64,000 bases of DNA from positions 1,364,001 to 1,428,000 of the forward strand of contig JANATG010000002.1 in NCBI GenBank assembly GCA_029449235.1. The letters are read 5' to 3'. Shown in pieces: positions 31,793 to 43,988 of the stretch. The stretch is from Linnemannia schmuckeri (Eukaryota; Mortierellomycota; Mortierellomycetes; Mortierellales; Mortierellaceae). The notes under the pieces were generated by a model, which saw only the letters and a list, made by a program, of their open reading frames with translations, did no database searches and was not told the origin of the DNA. The number at the start of each line of letters is the position of its first letter. Within the stretch, counting starts at the first letter, position 1. Made by a program: the position numbers and the translations under genes.

Positions 31793-34060
31793 TTACATGG
31801 GGCGCGTCATGGCACCGCTCGCATAAGGACTAGATCCAGAAACCGGGACCTTGAATTGATCGTCCGTTGTCTCCTTCTTCCCTTCTGCTGCTGACGACGA
31901 TGGTGCAGCAGCAGCAGCAGCAGGATTGACCAAGACCTGTGGGTTTCGCTTAGGTGATGTCCAGGGTTCAGGCATTGAGGTATAGGTTACATCGTTCTCG
32001 GTCTGATCGTAGTACTGCTGGACAGAACGGGGTTCCGAACCAGGAGAGTTGATGGGGGAGGTTGGAGTTGACGCGGTCGCGACCGTGGTTGGCTGAGCAG
32101 CGGAGGTAAGGGCAGGGACAGGGACAGGGGAGGTGGGGGTCGGAAGAGGACCTGTGCTCATGGCAGTCGCGACGACGGGTGGGATCGACACTGGAGAGCC
32201 CGAGGCCATAGACACAGGAGCCGACCTGTCTTCATCATACTGGGGATACTGAGAGTGATGCTGCGATTGAGATGGATGGGCCATCACAGGAGGGGGCTGC
32301 GGGTAGGATGAGTAATAGTCAACTGAGGTCCGTGGGTCATAATACTCGACAGGTGCAGGTAGGATGTCTCCTTGTTCTTGTCCGTGCTGCTGCATCATCA
32401 TCAATTGATGGAGATACATATCTTGTTGCTCCTGCTCGTACTGAGCATAAGCCGCTGCCTCTGCAGGATCGGCATGGTATTCGCCGGTGGGAGGGACGCC
32501 AGGCATCATATTGTACTCGGACGAAGAAGGGTCGTTCCATCCACCGACACCACCACCGTATTGGGAGTAAGCGGGTTCGGTGGGAGGGAGGTAGCTGACA
32601 CCAGCACCGCTGTGGTAGTATCCGGCGGGGTCGGCCTCAAAAGGATACATATTGTCCTGGAGCCCTGATGCAGCCGCGATCGCACTTGAAGTTCCCGAGT
32701 TATCACTTCCTCCACTGCTCACTCTGTTGTTACCAAGCATCGTAGTCGCGACAGAGTGGGTGTTCAACGGTTCGACAGATTCACGACCCCTCAATCCCCC
32801 AGAACCACCACCGGGATAATCCTTTCGAGGAGACGTCGTCGGATGGTAATGCTGGTTCTCCTGCATGGCAAGGGTAGCATTATTATTGACGGGGTTGAAG
32901 AGCGTATCACTGGTCTGGTTGAATCGGCGTCTGCGTCGGCGTTTAATCAGAAATGCGCTGATCAGAGCTGCAATCAGAGCCAGGAGGACGGCAAGCACAA
33001 TTCCGATAATCGCCCCGCTCGACATGCCGCCGTCAGTCTTGTTGTCCGGGGGCAGGGTGGGGGAGACGATTATGCCGCTGCTTGTACTGGCGGAGGAAGA
33101 GGTGGTGGTGGTAATGACGGGGCCCGAGTTAGTGGTTGTCGAAATGTACGAGGAAGTGGTGGTGGCGGTGGTTCGAGTAGGGATGCGGGTACGAGTAGTT
33201 GTTGGTGGAGGTTCAATTGTGGTGGTTGTTGGTGGCGGTTCAGTGGTAGTAGTAGTAGTTGGTGGAGGTTCAGTGGTCGTTATAGTGGTGGTGGGAAGAT
33301 CAGTCGTAGTAATAGTGGTGGGAGGTACTGTTGTGGTGGTAGTTGTAACGGGCTCTGTTGTCGTAGCTGTCGTAGTAACGGGGTCTGTCGTAGTTGGCGT
33401 TGTAGGTTCTACATACGTCGTTGTCGTAGGAGGGATGGATGGGGTTGTGTATGTGGGATCCATGCTTGTGGTAGTGGGTGAGGAAATAGCAATAGTGGTG
33501 GTGGTATCGGTTGTCCTGGATGGAGAGGGAGTGGTTCTTGTTGCTGCCGTTGTTGGTGCCGTTGTTGTTGGCGGCGCCGTTGTTGTTGGTGGTGTCGTTG
33601 TTGGTGGTGGTGCCGTTGTTGTTGGCGGTGGTGCCGTTGTTGGTGGTGGTGCCGTTGTTGTTGGCGGTGGTGCCGTTGTTGGTGGTGGTGCCGTTGTTGT
33701 TGGCGGCGCCGTTGATGGTGGTGGTGCCGTTGTTGTTGTTGTTGGTACCGTTGTTGTTGGTACCGTTGTTGCTGACTCGGTAGTAGTAGTTCGGGATGGA
33801 GATGAAGTTGTTGTCAGCTTGGTGGTGGTGGTGGCGGCGGCTGAAGAAAGAGAAGAGGACGAGGATGTGGAGTCAGTTGAAGTAGCGGTTGTAGTTGTGG
33901 CGGCAATATCGATGGATGTTGTTGTTTTGACGGGAGATACTGAGAGAGAAGACATACCCGTCTCTCTTTCTGTTGCGGTAGTGGTTAGTGGTAGTGATGT
34001 GAGAGTTGCTTGGGGAGGCGACAGCAGCAATCGTGGATGAAGGTGGAGATGAAGAAGCAA
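31793..34060 (-). CDS. Thr/Pro-rich single-pass membrane protein (mucin-like surface sensor)
   Basis: The open frame runs from 34120 with no in-frame ATG until position 33955, so the true start or a 5' exon is unresolved; the coordinate given is the longest frame using a TTG (755 residues). The ectodomain (about 330 residues) is almost all Thr, Ser, Pro and Ala, with APPPTT-type repeats, and should be heavily O-glycosylated. One transmembrane helix follows (SSGAIIGIVLAVLLALIAAL) with KRRRRRR as stop-transfer. The 370-residue tail is disordered, rich in Tyr, Pro, Gln and Ser. This is the layout of fungal mucin-type wall or osmotic sensors (Msb2, Mid2, Wsc classes), but no sequence-specific domain is visible. 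No cysteine-rich domain is present. A signal peptide is expected but not seen. Confidence 0.7.
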   Translation of the reverse strand: MLLHLHLHPRLLLSPPQATLTSLPLTTTATERETGMSSLSVSPVKTTTSIDIAATTTTATSTDSTSSSSSLSSAAATTTTKLTTTSSPSRTTTTESATTVPTTTVPTTTTTAPPPSTAPPTTTAPPPTTAPPPTTTAPPPTTAPPPTTTAPPPTTTPPTTTAPPTTTAPTTAATRTTPSPSRTTDTTTTIAISSPTTTSMDPTYTTPSIPPTTTTYVEPTTPTTTDPVTTTATTTEPVTTTTTTVPPTTITTTDLPTTTITTTEPPPTTTTTTEPPPTTTTIEPPPTTTRTRIPTRTTATTTSSYISTTTNSGPVITTTTSSSASTSSGIIVSPTLPPDNKTDGGMSSGAIIGIVLAVLLALIAALISAFLIKRRRRRRFNQTSDTLFNPVNNNATLAMQENQHYHPTTSPRKDYPGGGSGGLRGRESVEPLNTHSVATTMLGNNRVSSGGSDNSGTSSAIAAASGLQDNMYPFEADPAGYYHSGAGVSYLPPTEPAYSQYGGGVGGWNDPSSSEYNMMPGVPPTGEYHADPAEAAAYAQYEQEQQDMYLHQLMMMQQHGQEQGDILPAPVEYYDPRTSVDYYSSYPQPPPVMAHPSQSQHHSQYPQYDEDRSAPVSMASGSPVSIPPVVATAMSTGPLPTPTSPVPVPALTSAAQPTTVATASTPTSPINSPGSEPRSVQQYYDQTENDVTYTSMPEPWTSPKRNPQVLVNPAAAAAAPSSSAAEGKKETTDDQFKVPVSGSSPYASGAMTRPM
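33541..33770 (-). repeat. Tandem repeat encoding TTTAPP/APPPTT units
   Basis: In-frame repeats of GGTGGTGCCGTTGTTGTTGG-type units on the + strand, read on the - strand as alternating Pro and Thr blocks. Tract length is likely variable between strains. Confidence 0.85.
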
Positions 34061-37000
34061 GGGACTGATACGAAGGAGTAACCAAATGAAAGGAAAAGAG
34101 AATGGAAAAAAAAAAGAAGATTAGGCGGGAAAATATAACGAAGATAATGTGTGATGAGGAGGGAAGGAAGGCAGAGGGGCAGTCGCTGTCGAAGTATACC
34201 CGAAAACGAGCAAAGGACAGCCCTATTTTAAAGCTCGGCCCCCTGAGTTTAGTATAAGGTGGGGTGGTCACCCATTGGGCGACTTGGTTCTCGGTCTTCT
34301 TCGACCCAGGACACTCAAGCGACCTCACCTCACCCGAGAGGGTACTTTCATTCGAACAGATCAAGCAAAAAACAGACTGGACAGGCCGACGAGCGAGTTG
34401 GGCTATTTTGCCCTAGAAAACTAGAGGAAAGGAAAGGAAAGGAAAAGAAAAAAAAAAAAAAAAAAAAAAAAAAAGAGAGACATATAGAGCGATGACGACA
34501 ATAGCACGGCGCTTTTGTGTGGTGTTTGTCTCACCTAACACTGCCGCTGTTTATCTCGCCTCTTATGCGCTTAGTGTTCTAGCACTCCTAAATTCGTATT
34601 TTTTCGATACTGTTGCCGTTCTGGAGGTTGGGTGCCTCCTCCTGGTCGATCGTACCTTTTTTGCTGGATAAATCCATGTGTGAGTGCGCGAACGAAGGAT
34701 AATTGTTCCCCTCTACTGCCCATCTGCCTCTTTCATCGTTGTATCTATTTTGCGTTTGAAAAAAAATGGATCGAAAATGAACCCGCTAAAACTTCATGGC
34801 ATGTGTGTATGTCATGTCTCTCTGACTTGGAAAAAAAAAACAAACAGACATCTGTCAAAACAAACGAACACATCCAACACTAAAAAAATCCCTCCGATAC
34901 ACAAACAAAAAGCCCCCCAACCTTAGATATCATATCCACCCCACCCTCATCACCGTCATTCCAACTGTCAATCCCCACACTCTCTCTTCGAAAAATGAAC
35001 CCTTGCGCTCTCTCCATCTAGGCTCTCAAGAACAAACGACAAGGGCTATAAAAAGTGCTGGCCAAAGTGGGGTGACACTCTAATCCGCTATCAATGCGCG
35101 CATTTTCTTTGTAACCGCGACAAGCGCATTGTATCTTAGGAAACACAGCGAACACAGACATAAAAACAAAATAGGTCATTTGATGCCTACGTTAGCAGGA
35201 GCGCTAAAAGGGGTAGATCTAGGACTATTTAAGGCCTGCAAAGTAAAGCTAATTTACAATTCTATGTTTCTCTTCTTCTACTCCGGTTCAAGCTTACCTT
35301 TAGAGTCGTTTTTCTTGACGTTTTATGATGACTCTCAAAATAAGTCTCCAAACAGCTCCAGTCACTGTGTCATCAAAACAAAAAACAAAATACCGCACAT
35401 TTTTTTTCTCAAGAGTTCAAATGAAATCGATAGGCAACGTTTCTCACATCCATAACGGCAAAAATAAAGAGGAATGCCTTGTACCACATACCTGTCATGT
35501 ATTAGATAACAAAGAGAAAAACAGTTGGATATCAATGTGTCCAGAGATTATAGCAAAGTCTTTTAGGGACGGAAAGGAACGTTTCTTTTGGTATTCCTGG
35601 TCGCATGCCAACCATAAGAGGGTGAGAGAAAAGGAAAAAAAGAGTGGCCTCTGAGTACATCAGGAAGCAGGGAGTGATCGACAAATAGGACGTCATGGTG
35701 ACCTTACAACGCGATTTGATGGGGGACCCTCAGGTTCCTGGTGGTGGATGGAGAGTGGAGATAAGAAGATGTGCTTGACAAAGGGCCAAGGGACTGAGAA
35801 CGAAGAAGTCAAAATGCAACCAAGAGGCTGCGGCCAGAATAACATCACATGGAAAGAGGCTACACCTTTGCCACAATTCGTAGACTCAACATCCATCCTA
35901 GGATGAACAAGCAACCTCTCTTTCCATAGATTTTATACTTTCGGCCTTCAGTCGCGTCTTCAATTCAGCCTGCTCCAGGAACGAACCTAAAACAGCGTGT
36001 TCATAGAAGGCATATATATTCCACACCCCTTCTTACAACTGTGAGTTCCCTTTCTCCGATGGTGACGGTATTGGTGTGATGAAATTGGCGGTGCTCTCGT
36101 AGAAAACGGAGTCTGCCACTTTTCTTTTCTTCTTTCGACATTGTCTGTCAAAAAAGTAAGGGAACTCACTTGTTCGTCATCTTACAAAAATAAAAAAATG
36201 TGTAAGAAAAACACTAAAATGAAAAGGGTCCTATCTTTCTTTTCATTTCTGTCCCTTCCTCTCCTTCTCTCCTCTTTTGACAGGATATAAAGCATTCCTG
36301 AGGAAGGTGCAGGTAAGCATCACATTATGTTCAAAGAACGCGTGCTTTAGGAGGTTTCTTCTGTGGAAAGAAAAAAAAAAAAGAGAGCTAAAAAACACAC
36401 ACATGGCGTCAAAAGGATACGATACACATGGTAAAGGTTGGAACCCTTGTCAATCATTCATGAATAGATGAGCTGGCAGGCTGACAGAATGAAGGGACAA
36501 GGAAAGGGGAAAGAAATGAAGAGGAGAGGAGAGGAGAGTGGAAGAAAGTCATGCGGCTGGGCATCATAGTCGAATGTCAGGCACGCTCAAGTGGGCATTA
36601 GTAGATACTTGTATATCCTGCTGCTTAATATCATTTCCTCCCTTTCTAGACACACTTGGGCTTGGTTGGGTTGGCCAGAAGTCTGACTAAAAGAAAGCTG
36701 ATATGCTGGCGGCATTTGGCTACATTTGGCTGGTTGGCTGGATGACAAGCAGGCAGCCTGGGCCATAATGCATCGCCCTTCCTCCCACTCTACATAATCT
36801 ATTTATTCCCCCTTTGCCTTTTTCCATCTTTCCCGTGTGGCTGTCAGCCCTGTCGTACAACACTCACACAAAACAAACAACACAAACAAATAAAGCATGT
36901 TGACTTCCTTCCATTTGTGCGATGTGGTTTGGGGGATGGGATGAACAACCAAGCCCAACGAGCAAACAAACAACAAATAAGCGAACAAAGCAATGCAATA

Positions 37001-38079
37001 AGAATAGGGGGAGGGGCAGGAGGAAGAGGGCGATAAACAAACAAAAGCTGGCAATTGACAAAGCCAAGATGTCCAATTAATCCATGCACGCCATGCACCT
37101 CTAAAAGGGGAGAGAGAGCGCGAAGACAGAGGGAAAGAGAGAGAGTGTGTGTGAGAGAGGCAAAAGACTGGGAAAAAGGGGAGAGAGGAGGGGAGGAACG
37201 AGCCATGCACTTGGTGATCACGGCTTTGTTGTTCATAGCTAAGCAAAGCGACCTGGACACATGGATAAACTTCGGGACGATATTCTGTTGTATTGGAATC
37301 ACTACCCCATCATTGTAATTTGCATGCTTTTGTGTTTGTGTATGTGTATGTATATGTGTATGTGCATGGGTTCATTTTTTTTTATGGAAGAATGGACTAG
37401 ACAAACACACAAGCAAGCAAAGCAATTGGTCAAGGAGAAAGAAGACGAAGAAGAGGACACACATCCACAGAGAGCAGAAATAGAGGGGCAATGGGGAATT
37501 GGACGCACAAAGACGTAGATGGACACAGTTTTGTCTGTTATGCGTTCAATTACAGAGGAGGGCAAGGGCAAGCTGGTAGGCAGCCAGGGTTGGAAAGAAG
37601 CATTGACCTTACCTTGCCTTGCTTTTCATTTTTTTGCATTGTGCATACGTCCAGTCCCGTCAAAGTCATGTCAAATCAGAAGGCAAGGTAAGGCAAGGTA
37701 AGATGGAATGTGGGATAAAGGGTGCAAGTTTTTATTATTATGGTCGTTTCTATTAAGTGGGTATTATAATCGTGAGGTTCACTTCAAACAACCGCTAAAG
37801 CGAGTTCTATAGTAATTTTAGATGGGTGCTATGTTACAATGGAATAAAAAAGTACATGGAAAAAAAGACAAAAAAACAGAAAGAACAAAAGGCCCATCGC
37901 TAGAGTTGGAATAACAAACCAGGCCATCCAATTCTCAGACGGCGAGAGGGGAAGGAAGGGTGGGAAAGGAAATAATCCTGACCTCGACACAACAGAAAGA
38001 TGTACAATAGGGGAGGTGGCGTTGGTGTTGTCGAAGGAACTAGAAATATATGCCTTTTTGGTCCTGACCAAGGCGCGAC
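34061..38079. other. Gene-poor region, 4.0 kb
   Basis: No coding region can be supported. Features seen: a poly-A run at about 34447-34475, A-rich and GA-rich tracts, purine-rich sequence around 36480-36540 and 37110-37200, CA/TG repeats near 37330-37370, and a spaced inverted repeat at 37608-37702. Open frames here are short, low-complexity and start mostly at non-ATG codons. Confidence 0.5.
37608..37702. repeat. Spaced inverted repeat with internal direct repeat
   Basis: Arms 37608-37620 and 37690-37702 are perfect 13-bp complements (CTTACCTTGCCTT against AAGGCAAGGTAAG), 69 bases apart. The right arm also contains two tandem copies of AGGCAAGGTA (37681-37700). It lies in noncoding DNA. Confidence 0.7.
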
Positions 38080-38574
38080 TTAATAAGCATCCTGGAGGAG
38101 GCTGGGAGTGAGCGTGATGCGGATGGTGCTGGTCTTGGGGGTCTGGAGCAACTCGTCAAACTCACGCATCTTTTCGTTCATCTCGGCCTGTGGGACAGAC
38201 TCCTTGCGACCTCCGAGGATAGGGCGACGGGCTGAAGCAGGTCTGAAATCGAGACTCATCGAGCAACGAGGTGAATGGGTCAAGGCGGCGATGGATTTGC
38301 GGCGCTCACGGATGATTTCTGTTTGCATTGTATCCATGGACGAGGGTGAGGAGGACTTGGGGTCCATGGAGTGACGGTATGGGGTGTTGGCATCGTTCAG
38401 GGTTGTGGACGAGCTGAAGGTTGAGAGTGGGGAGGTTGAGCCGTTGTTGGAAGAGTTGTTACTGCTGCTGCTGAAGAGACGAACGATAGAGAAGCGACGG
38501 GTCTTCTTGAGGGTGGTGGAAGTTGTGGAGATGGAGGCGATGGACATGGTGGGAGAGGAAGGAGAGCGAGTCAT
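38080..38574 (-). CDS. Small Ser-rich basic protein of unknown function
   Basis: Single exon, 164 residues. I chose the ATG at 38574 (MTRSPSSPTMSIASISTTS); upstream in-frame sequence to 38892 is low-complexity hydrophobic sequence encoded by a pyrimidine-rich leader. The chain is Ser/Thr-rich with basic patches (LKKTRRFSIVRLF, RERRKSIAAL, ARRPILGGRKES), several of them RRxS-type candidate sites for basophilic kinases, and ends in an amphipathic stretch (AEMNEKMREFDELLQTPKTS, then IRITLTPSLL). No membrane segment or cysteine pair. I recognise no family. Codon use and the pyrimidine leader look like those of real genes in this window. Confidence 0.65.
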   Translation of the reverse strand: MTRSPSSPTMSIASISTTSTTLKKTRRFSIVRLFSSSSNNSSNNGSTSPLSTFSSSTTLNDANTPYRHSMDPKSSSPSSMDTMQTEIIRERRKSIAALTHSPRCSMSLDFRPASARRPILGGRKESVPQAEMNEKMREFDELLQTPKTSTIRITLTPSLLQDAY

Positions 38575-41281
38575 GATTGATATGTTGATGAAATATATAA
38601 GTGTACGTTGTGTATGTAGATAAGAAAAAGAGAGAAATGAATAATGAGGGAGAGAAGAGACAAAAAAAAGTACGAGAGGAAAAGCAAGGGAGTTATATAC
38701 AAAAAAAAAATGTAAAGGAGAAAATAAAAACTGTCCGAGAATGTTGACTGACGTCGAGGGCGTGTTATGTGCGATGAGAGAGTGGAGAGAGTAAGAGAGT
38801 ACGAGAGTACGAGAGCAAGAGAGCAAGAGAGGAGAAGTAAAGAGTAAGAGAAGTAAGAGTGTGGATGATACACTTCTGGTGTTGTTGTACAAGTGGTATT
38901 AGCAACAAGCTGTACGAAGTGTAAGAAAAAAGGAAAGGAGGAAGAGGGGCTAGTGCTCTCTCACTGAGTGTGTGCGTCTATTCTATTAGAGTGCATTATT
39001 GTTTATTTATTGTGTGTTTGACGTGTTACAGGCGAAGGGAAACTGATTGAATGATCTGGGAAGAACGGGACAATGAAGAAAGAGGTCTGTGTGTGTATGC
39101 GTATAGTAGAAGGTATGGCAAGTGTGTGTGTCTGTTAAGTGGGCTGGCTGGCTGGAAAGAATGGAAAATGGGAAGAAATAGCAGCTGGATGGTAAAGGAT
39201 CGTAAAGGGGATAGTGAGAAAAAGAGGGATAGAAGAAGAAGTCGCGTTGACAAGCTGGATGGGGTCAATGGTCTGCTGAAAATGGATAGGAGAGAATTAA
39301 AGAAGAGAATAGAGTGTGAAAGAGAGTAAGTGAAAAGAGAAAGAATAATGAAGTGGTTGAAGGCAGAGACCCCCTTTATACATCAATTACAAACGGTATG
39401 TCACTAATGTCACTCAAGCCATTCAAGTCATGCCACTAAGAAGTCCATCCCCTTCCATTCTCCTCTCTCACCCCCATCTGTCTGTTCGCGCGCGTACTTC
39501 TGTCCCCTTTTCTCTTTACATACATACATTACACATACACAACGACCGAGATGAGCAGTAATGAAAGAGAAGATGAGAAGATGAGAAGACAAGAAAAGAA
39601 AGAGAGGAGAGAGACGCAAAAAGAGAGAGAAATCAATGCAACGAAAATAATTTCGTCCAAAAAAACCCCCCCTCATTCTGAAGTTGGCCAACGGGCTGTT
39701 CTCCTTTTCTGCACCTATCTAGTGGCCCTGCTTCTGCTACTGCCCACACACACATAGTATGTATGTGCAAGAGAGCAATTTTTTCTAGCTGAAATGCAGA
39801 TGAGGTTGTTCTTGTCGTTGTAAGGTATGCTCTCTCTACTTTCCTCTACTCTTTTTTTCTCTGTTTTTTTCCCTGGAAAATATAACTGGTTTTCCTTCAC
39901 GCGCCATTGGATCATTCTCCGCACCCCCTTCCCTCTCTTTCGCATTTCGCGCACACGCTCATTTCTTTGGACAGTGTAAAATAAATAATGATGTCGTTGT
40001 TATTGCATTTTCAAGGAAATCGGCCATTTTCCTTTTGTCGTTTTCCTTGGGAAAAAGAGAAGAATGTGGTAAGAAGTCATGGTTCGAACGAGAGTTGCAT
40101 TATCTTTTATGTTATTAAAAATGTTTACTTGCTTCTTCTTCGTGTTGTATTATTGTATGTGTTACAATCGGATGGAGCCATTTCATTTCGAACAATGAAC
40201 AATCGGTGTCCCCACGGTGTAGGATATTGCGACAGACGACCCCTTCGAATAAAATAAAGGTAATAATTGGACCCCTTGCCCTTGCTTGACCTTTCTTAAG
40301 TCCCATGCCTCGATCCCTTCTTAGATGAATAAAATATTTTATTTTGGTAATAAACCCGCGCGTGAGAGTTTCAAAATAGCCTGCGTGGTGGTTTGAGAGA
40401 GGTCGTCAATGAGGTCAAATAATTCAGTGCGGCGTGCTCGTGAAGGATTGATAGCGAGAGATAAAGGAAGGCAAGGAAAAAGAAGGGGACGTTGAAACCC
40501 AGGAAGGGGTGTTTATGAGCTCACACACGCTCACTATGTGTGTAGGCCTTTTTTTGACATGCGGTAGCCATGGGTACAAAAATGTTATTTCCGGGTTGAT
40601 GAGAATGAGCGAGAGATAGAGAGAGAGAGAAAAAGAGAGAGAAAGAGAGGGAGGGAGAGAGAAAGAAAGAGAGAGTGTGTACGTCGGATAGGGAGAGAGA
40701 GAGGGAGCCTTTGAGGGCACCAATCAGTGAGCAGGGTTACCGGACTTTTTGAACACCTTCTCTCCCCTCCTTCCCTCCCTTGCCTTTTCGTTTTGCGCAA
40801 AGAGATGATGCACATGTGTGTTTGTGCGCATTAATGGAGCAGTAAAAGGGGCAGTGATAACGGACAGCCGTTAATTCATCCGTTGACGGTTTGCCGACAC
40901 ACGTCGCATCCATCAGAAATCTCAATCCTGGGAACTCCATCGCCCACATCAAGGGCCAAAAGACGATGCGAAAGGACGACCACAATCATCCCGCAAATAT
41001 CGCTTTTCTCTCATGCTTTGCTTTTTTTTTTTCCGCCTTGATCTTCATCTTACTTCGGTCGAAAGAAAATCCACTGTTTCTTGATGGTTTATTAACGAGT
41101 AATTCGATCCAAAAAAAAAAATTGGTGTTTTGGAGGAGCACGAAGCAACAGTGGAGGGGTCCGTGTCAAGGGTCTTTTCTTTTTTAATTCGTGTCAAAGG
41201 CAAAGGATGGATAGGCTCTTAGTTCACACCCTAATGAAGCACAAAAGGGATTTAAAAAGGGTTTACGTGAGCAATTTGCGT
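38575..41281. other. Gene-poor region, 2.7 kb
   Basis: The part next to the small gene (38575-39350) is purine-rich on the + strand, matching the pyrimidine leader of a - strand gene. Positions 40610-40690 form a GA-repeat tract. No coding sequence or RNA gene can be supported in 39000-41280. Confidence 0.5.
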
Positions 41282-43988
41282 TTATGCCTTGCGTTCGTTA
41301 TTGTTTGTTTTGAGTGTGTCATCGGTGAAATTTGTAAAACCCTTTGTCCTTTTTCCTCTCCTCCCAATCCATTCTATTTTTTCATCTTTCGCTCTCGGTC
41401 TTTTCGTTATCTTTACCTGAACAACTGCAGGCCATGTCGCACGGATGCGCTCAAACAGTTCTAATTAGGTAGTAGCAATATGGACCAACGGTCCAAGAGA
41501 GACAAATGATAATGTCAATGAAGTGATCGGATACAAAAATAAAGCAGGAGAATGATGAGAGAAAATGGACAATGAGCCATCCTTTTTTGCTTTGCTTTGC
41601 ATCTGCTCTCTTTTTTTTTGTCTATTCTTAACAAACAGCCGACGACAAAGCGATAGCGAATTATCATGTACATTACCTGGCTTAGTTCTAGCGAGAGCAG
41701 CCGGATCCTCGGCCAGACAAACGAATGTGGTTGCGACTCCACTGTCAATGACGGTTCCAACAGTAAACAGCATCTGCAGACCCAGCACAAACGCCATCAC
41801 TACAATGACATAGGTGAATTCGCCATTCGAGTTGAAGGATGGGTTGGCAAAGCGCAGGTAGAGATAACTGGCGAGTCCCGAGAGGACCCCGGCCATGATG
41901 GCGCCCATTGCCCAGACGTTTCCGATGAGGTTGTCGTTGATAATCTGCACAATGCCTCTGTCCTTCAAAATGTTCCATGTGTCACGAGCTGCTGGGATAT
42001 ACGCCTTTCCGTAGATAGCCACCTGGCAGTATGCGTACTTGTTGACATACTCGATCATTCCTTGCAAGCAGGCTATGTCGTTAACATTGCAAAAAAATCT
42101 GGTCAGTTTGCTTGACCGTTCAAAAATAAGCGACTCGTCATCGTAACAAATACTACTCATGACTTACCGAGAATACAGTCAATGATGCATGCAATGAAGG
42201 CCATGATGCCGTCGTTTCCATCGCCCCGCAAGATCTGGGTAAGGGCTCTAAGAGTCTGAATAATGGCGATGATCAAAGACCCAAAGCAGATACTGCCGAT
42301 AGAAGTGGTACAAGCGCGCTTGAAACTGGCGATGGTCGGTGACTTGCTCATGCCCTGAGGAGATCCTGCCATAAAGTAATAGGTCGCAAAAACTCCTGCA
42401 ATGGTGACATGGATAATGTTCTTGATGACCTGAGACGTCCAGTAAAACGAGAAGAAGCAAAATACAATCAATCTAGGGGTTAATTCACGAACAAAATGAA
42501 ATACAAATTAGCGCTCCTCGTTTCGTATAGACCGACATTACATGCCAATAGTCGCGCTTCATTCCTCTTTGGTGTATCCAACCCTAAACGTACGCCTTGA
42601 GCTTTCCTGGGGTGGTTCTTGTGGTTTGATCATAGTACATCTCATAACAACCACTGATGACAACTGTAAAGTAGACAGAGTAGGCGATCTGGACAAAGAG
42701 ACCGAGGAAGGCAAGCGCAAACGTTGCCGGGTACTTTTTTGAAATGGATGTCACCGCTCTCAGCATTTCCCTATTCCCACCAAACGAAGGAAAAAATGGA
42801 GGTGAGTATGAAGGAAGATGTGGTGGGGTATTCTTATCTAGACTAAAACGTAACATATCGTGATCATGGTTGTGAAGAATTACATACGTTGCAAAAGGGA
42901 TGCGACTCTGCCAGAAGAACCACATTGAGGCGTAAAGTAGACCGAAGATGAGGCCAAAGATGGCTGGCATCCACAACCTTCGAACAAAGTAGTATATGGC
43001 GACCGCGAGGTAGGCGATGATGCTTAGTGCAAACGTGACCTATTAAAAACGAGTGAATAAAGTGACATTGATGCAAGTCGATGATTTGCGCAGACAGTGC
43101 ATGCAAAGCAAGTTAGTCTCCGCTCTCTGAGTAATGGAAGTAGCAAGTAGCAGGCTGTTGCAGTGGTGCCCTGTTCCGTGTCCGTGCATCGTGATCCCAT
43201 GGAGGATAAATACCTTAATCACCTGACGTGGGAACCTATTGAAGAGAGGTTGAGAGACAAAACGGAGTTAATTTTTTATGCTCTGTGAAACCCATGCGCT
43301 CATAGCGCGGCTAGTCCGGAGGGGTGCATTATTTTTTTCTTCTTCCTTAGTTGTCATGTCAACAGTAACTGACAAAAAAAAAGCGAAATAGATAATCCGA
43401 CAATAACATATAATATGACCTAAGAACTTACGCCTCCGTCAGCATGAAGTAAAGAACCGCAATCACCGCACCCGTCAGAACAGAGATCAACATCGTAATA
43501 AGGCCAGACTTGGAGAAGAAGCCGAGAGCCACTCCAGGACTTCTCTGTCCTGGTTGCGCGTAATATCCATCCTGGCCATACTGGCGATCCTGGTGGATCT
43601 GTCTAATCGCGAAACCCGACAGAACAATAAACGCAGCAAGCTGAGCGATAAACAGGAAGAACGCCCAGCAGTCGTTGTAGCGTGGACGAGGGTTGAACTT
43701 TGCTGGTAGACCCGACTCGGGGTTGACTGTTCCATCATAGGGTGCTGTCTCGTAGGCAGGAGGGACGACACCTGTCATAGGCTGGCCTTGGGGCACACCC
43801 GACGGCGCGCCAAAGTACTGCTGCTGAGGATTCTGATGAAGACCCCACTGCTGCTGCTGGGCGTTGGGATTGTATGCGGGTTGTTGCTGGGAATTATAAG
43901 CGTATTGTTGTTGTTGACCCTGGTTGTAGTATGGCTGGTGAGGTGGAGGGTACTGCTGTTGGTGGTTTGGAGGGTTGTATTGCGCCAT
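41282..43988 (-). CDS. Choline-transporter-like protein (SLC44/Pns1 family)
   Basis: Exons 5' to 3': 43432-43988, 43214-43235 (22-base exon), 42888-43039, 42594-42770, 42168-42472, 41677-42072, 41417-41460; these keep frame and give about 550 residues. The N-terminal 100 residues are a Gln/Pro/Tyr-rich cytosolic tail (YNPPNHQQQYPPPHQPYYN). It continues with about ten transmembrane helices including YNDCWAFFLFIAQLAAFIVL, FATEMLRAVTSISKKYPATF, ACLQGMIEYVNKYAYCQVAI and the C-terminal KPELFERIRATWPAVVQ. These are hallmark Pns1/CTL segments. The 3' end is uncertain: the frame can read on to the TAA at 41282, or a further intron (donor at 41416, GTAAAG) may lead to a short last exon. Fungal Pns1 is a plasma-membrane protein of unclear substrate; animal relatives move choline or thiamine pyrophosphate. 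Confidence 0.88.

Noticed and set aside
32865..34040. 391-codon + strand frame, Val/Gly-rich
   Set aside because: Antisense shadow of the Thr/Pro repeats of the - strand membrane protein.
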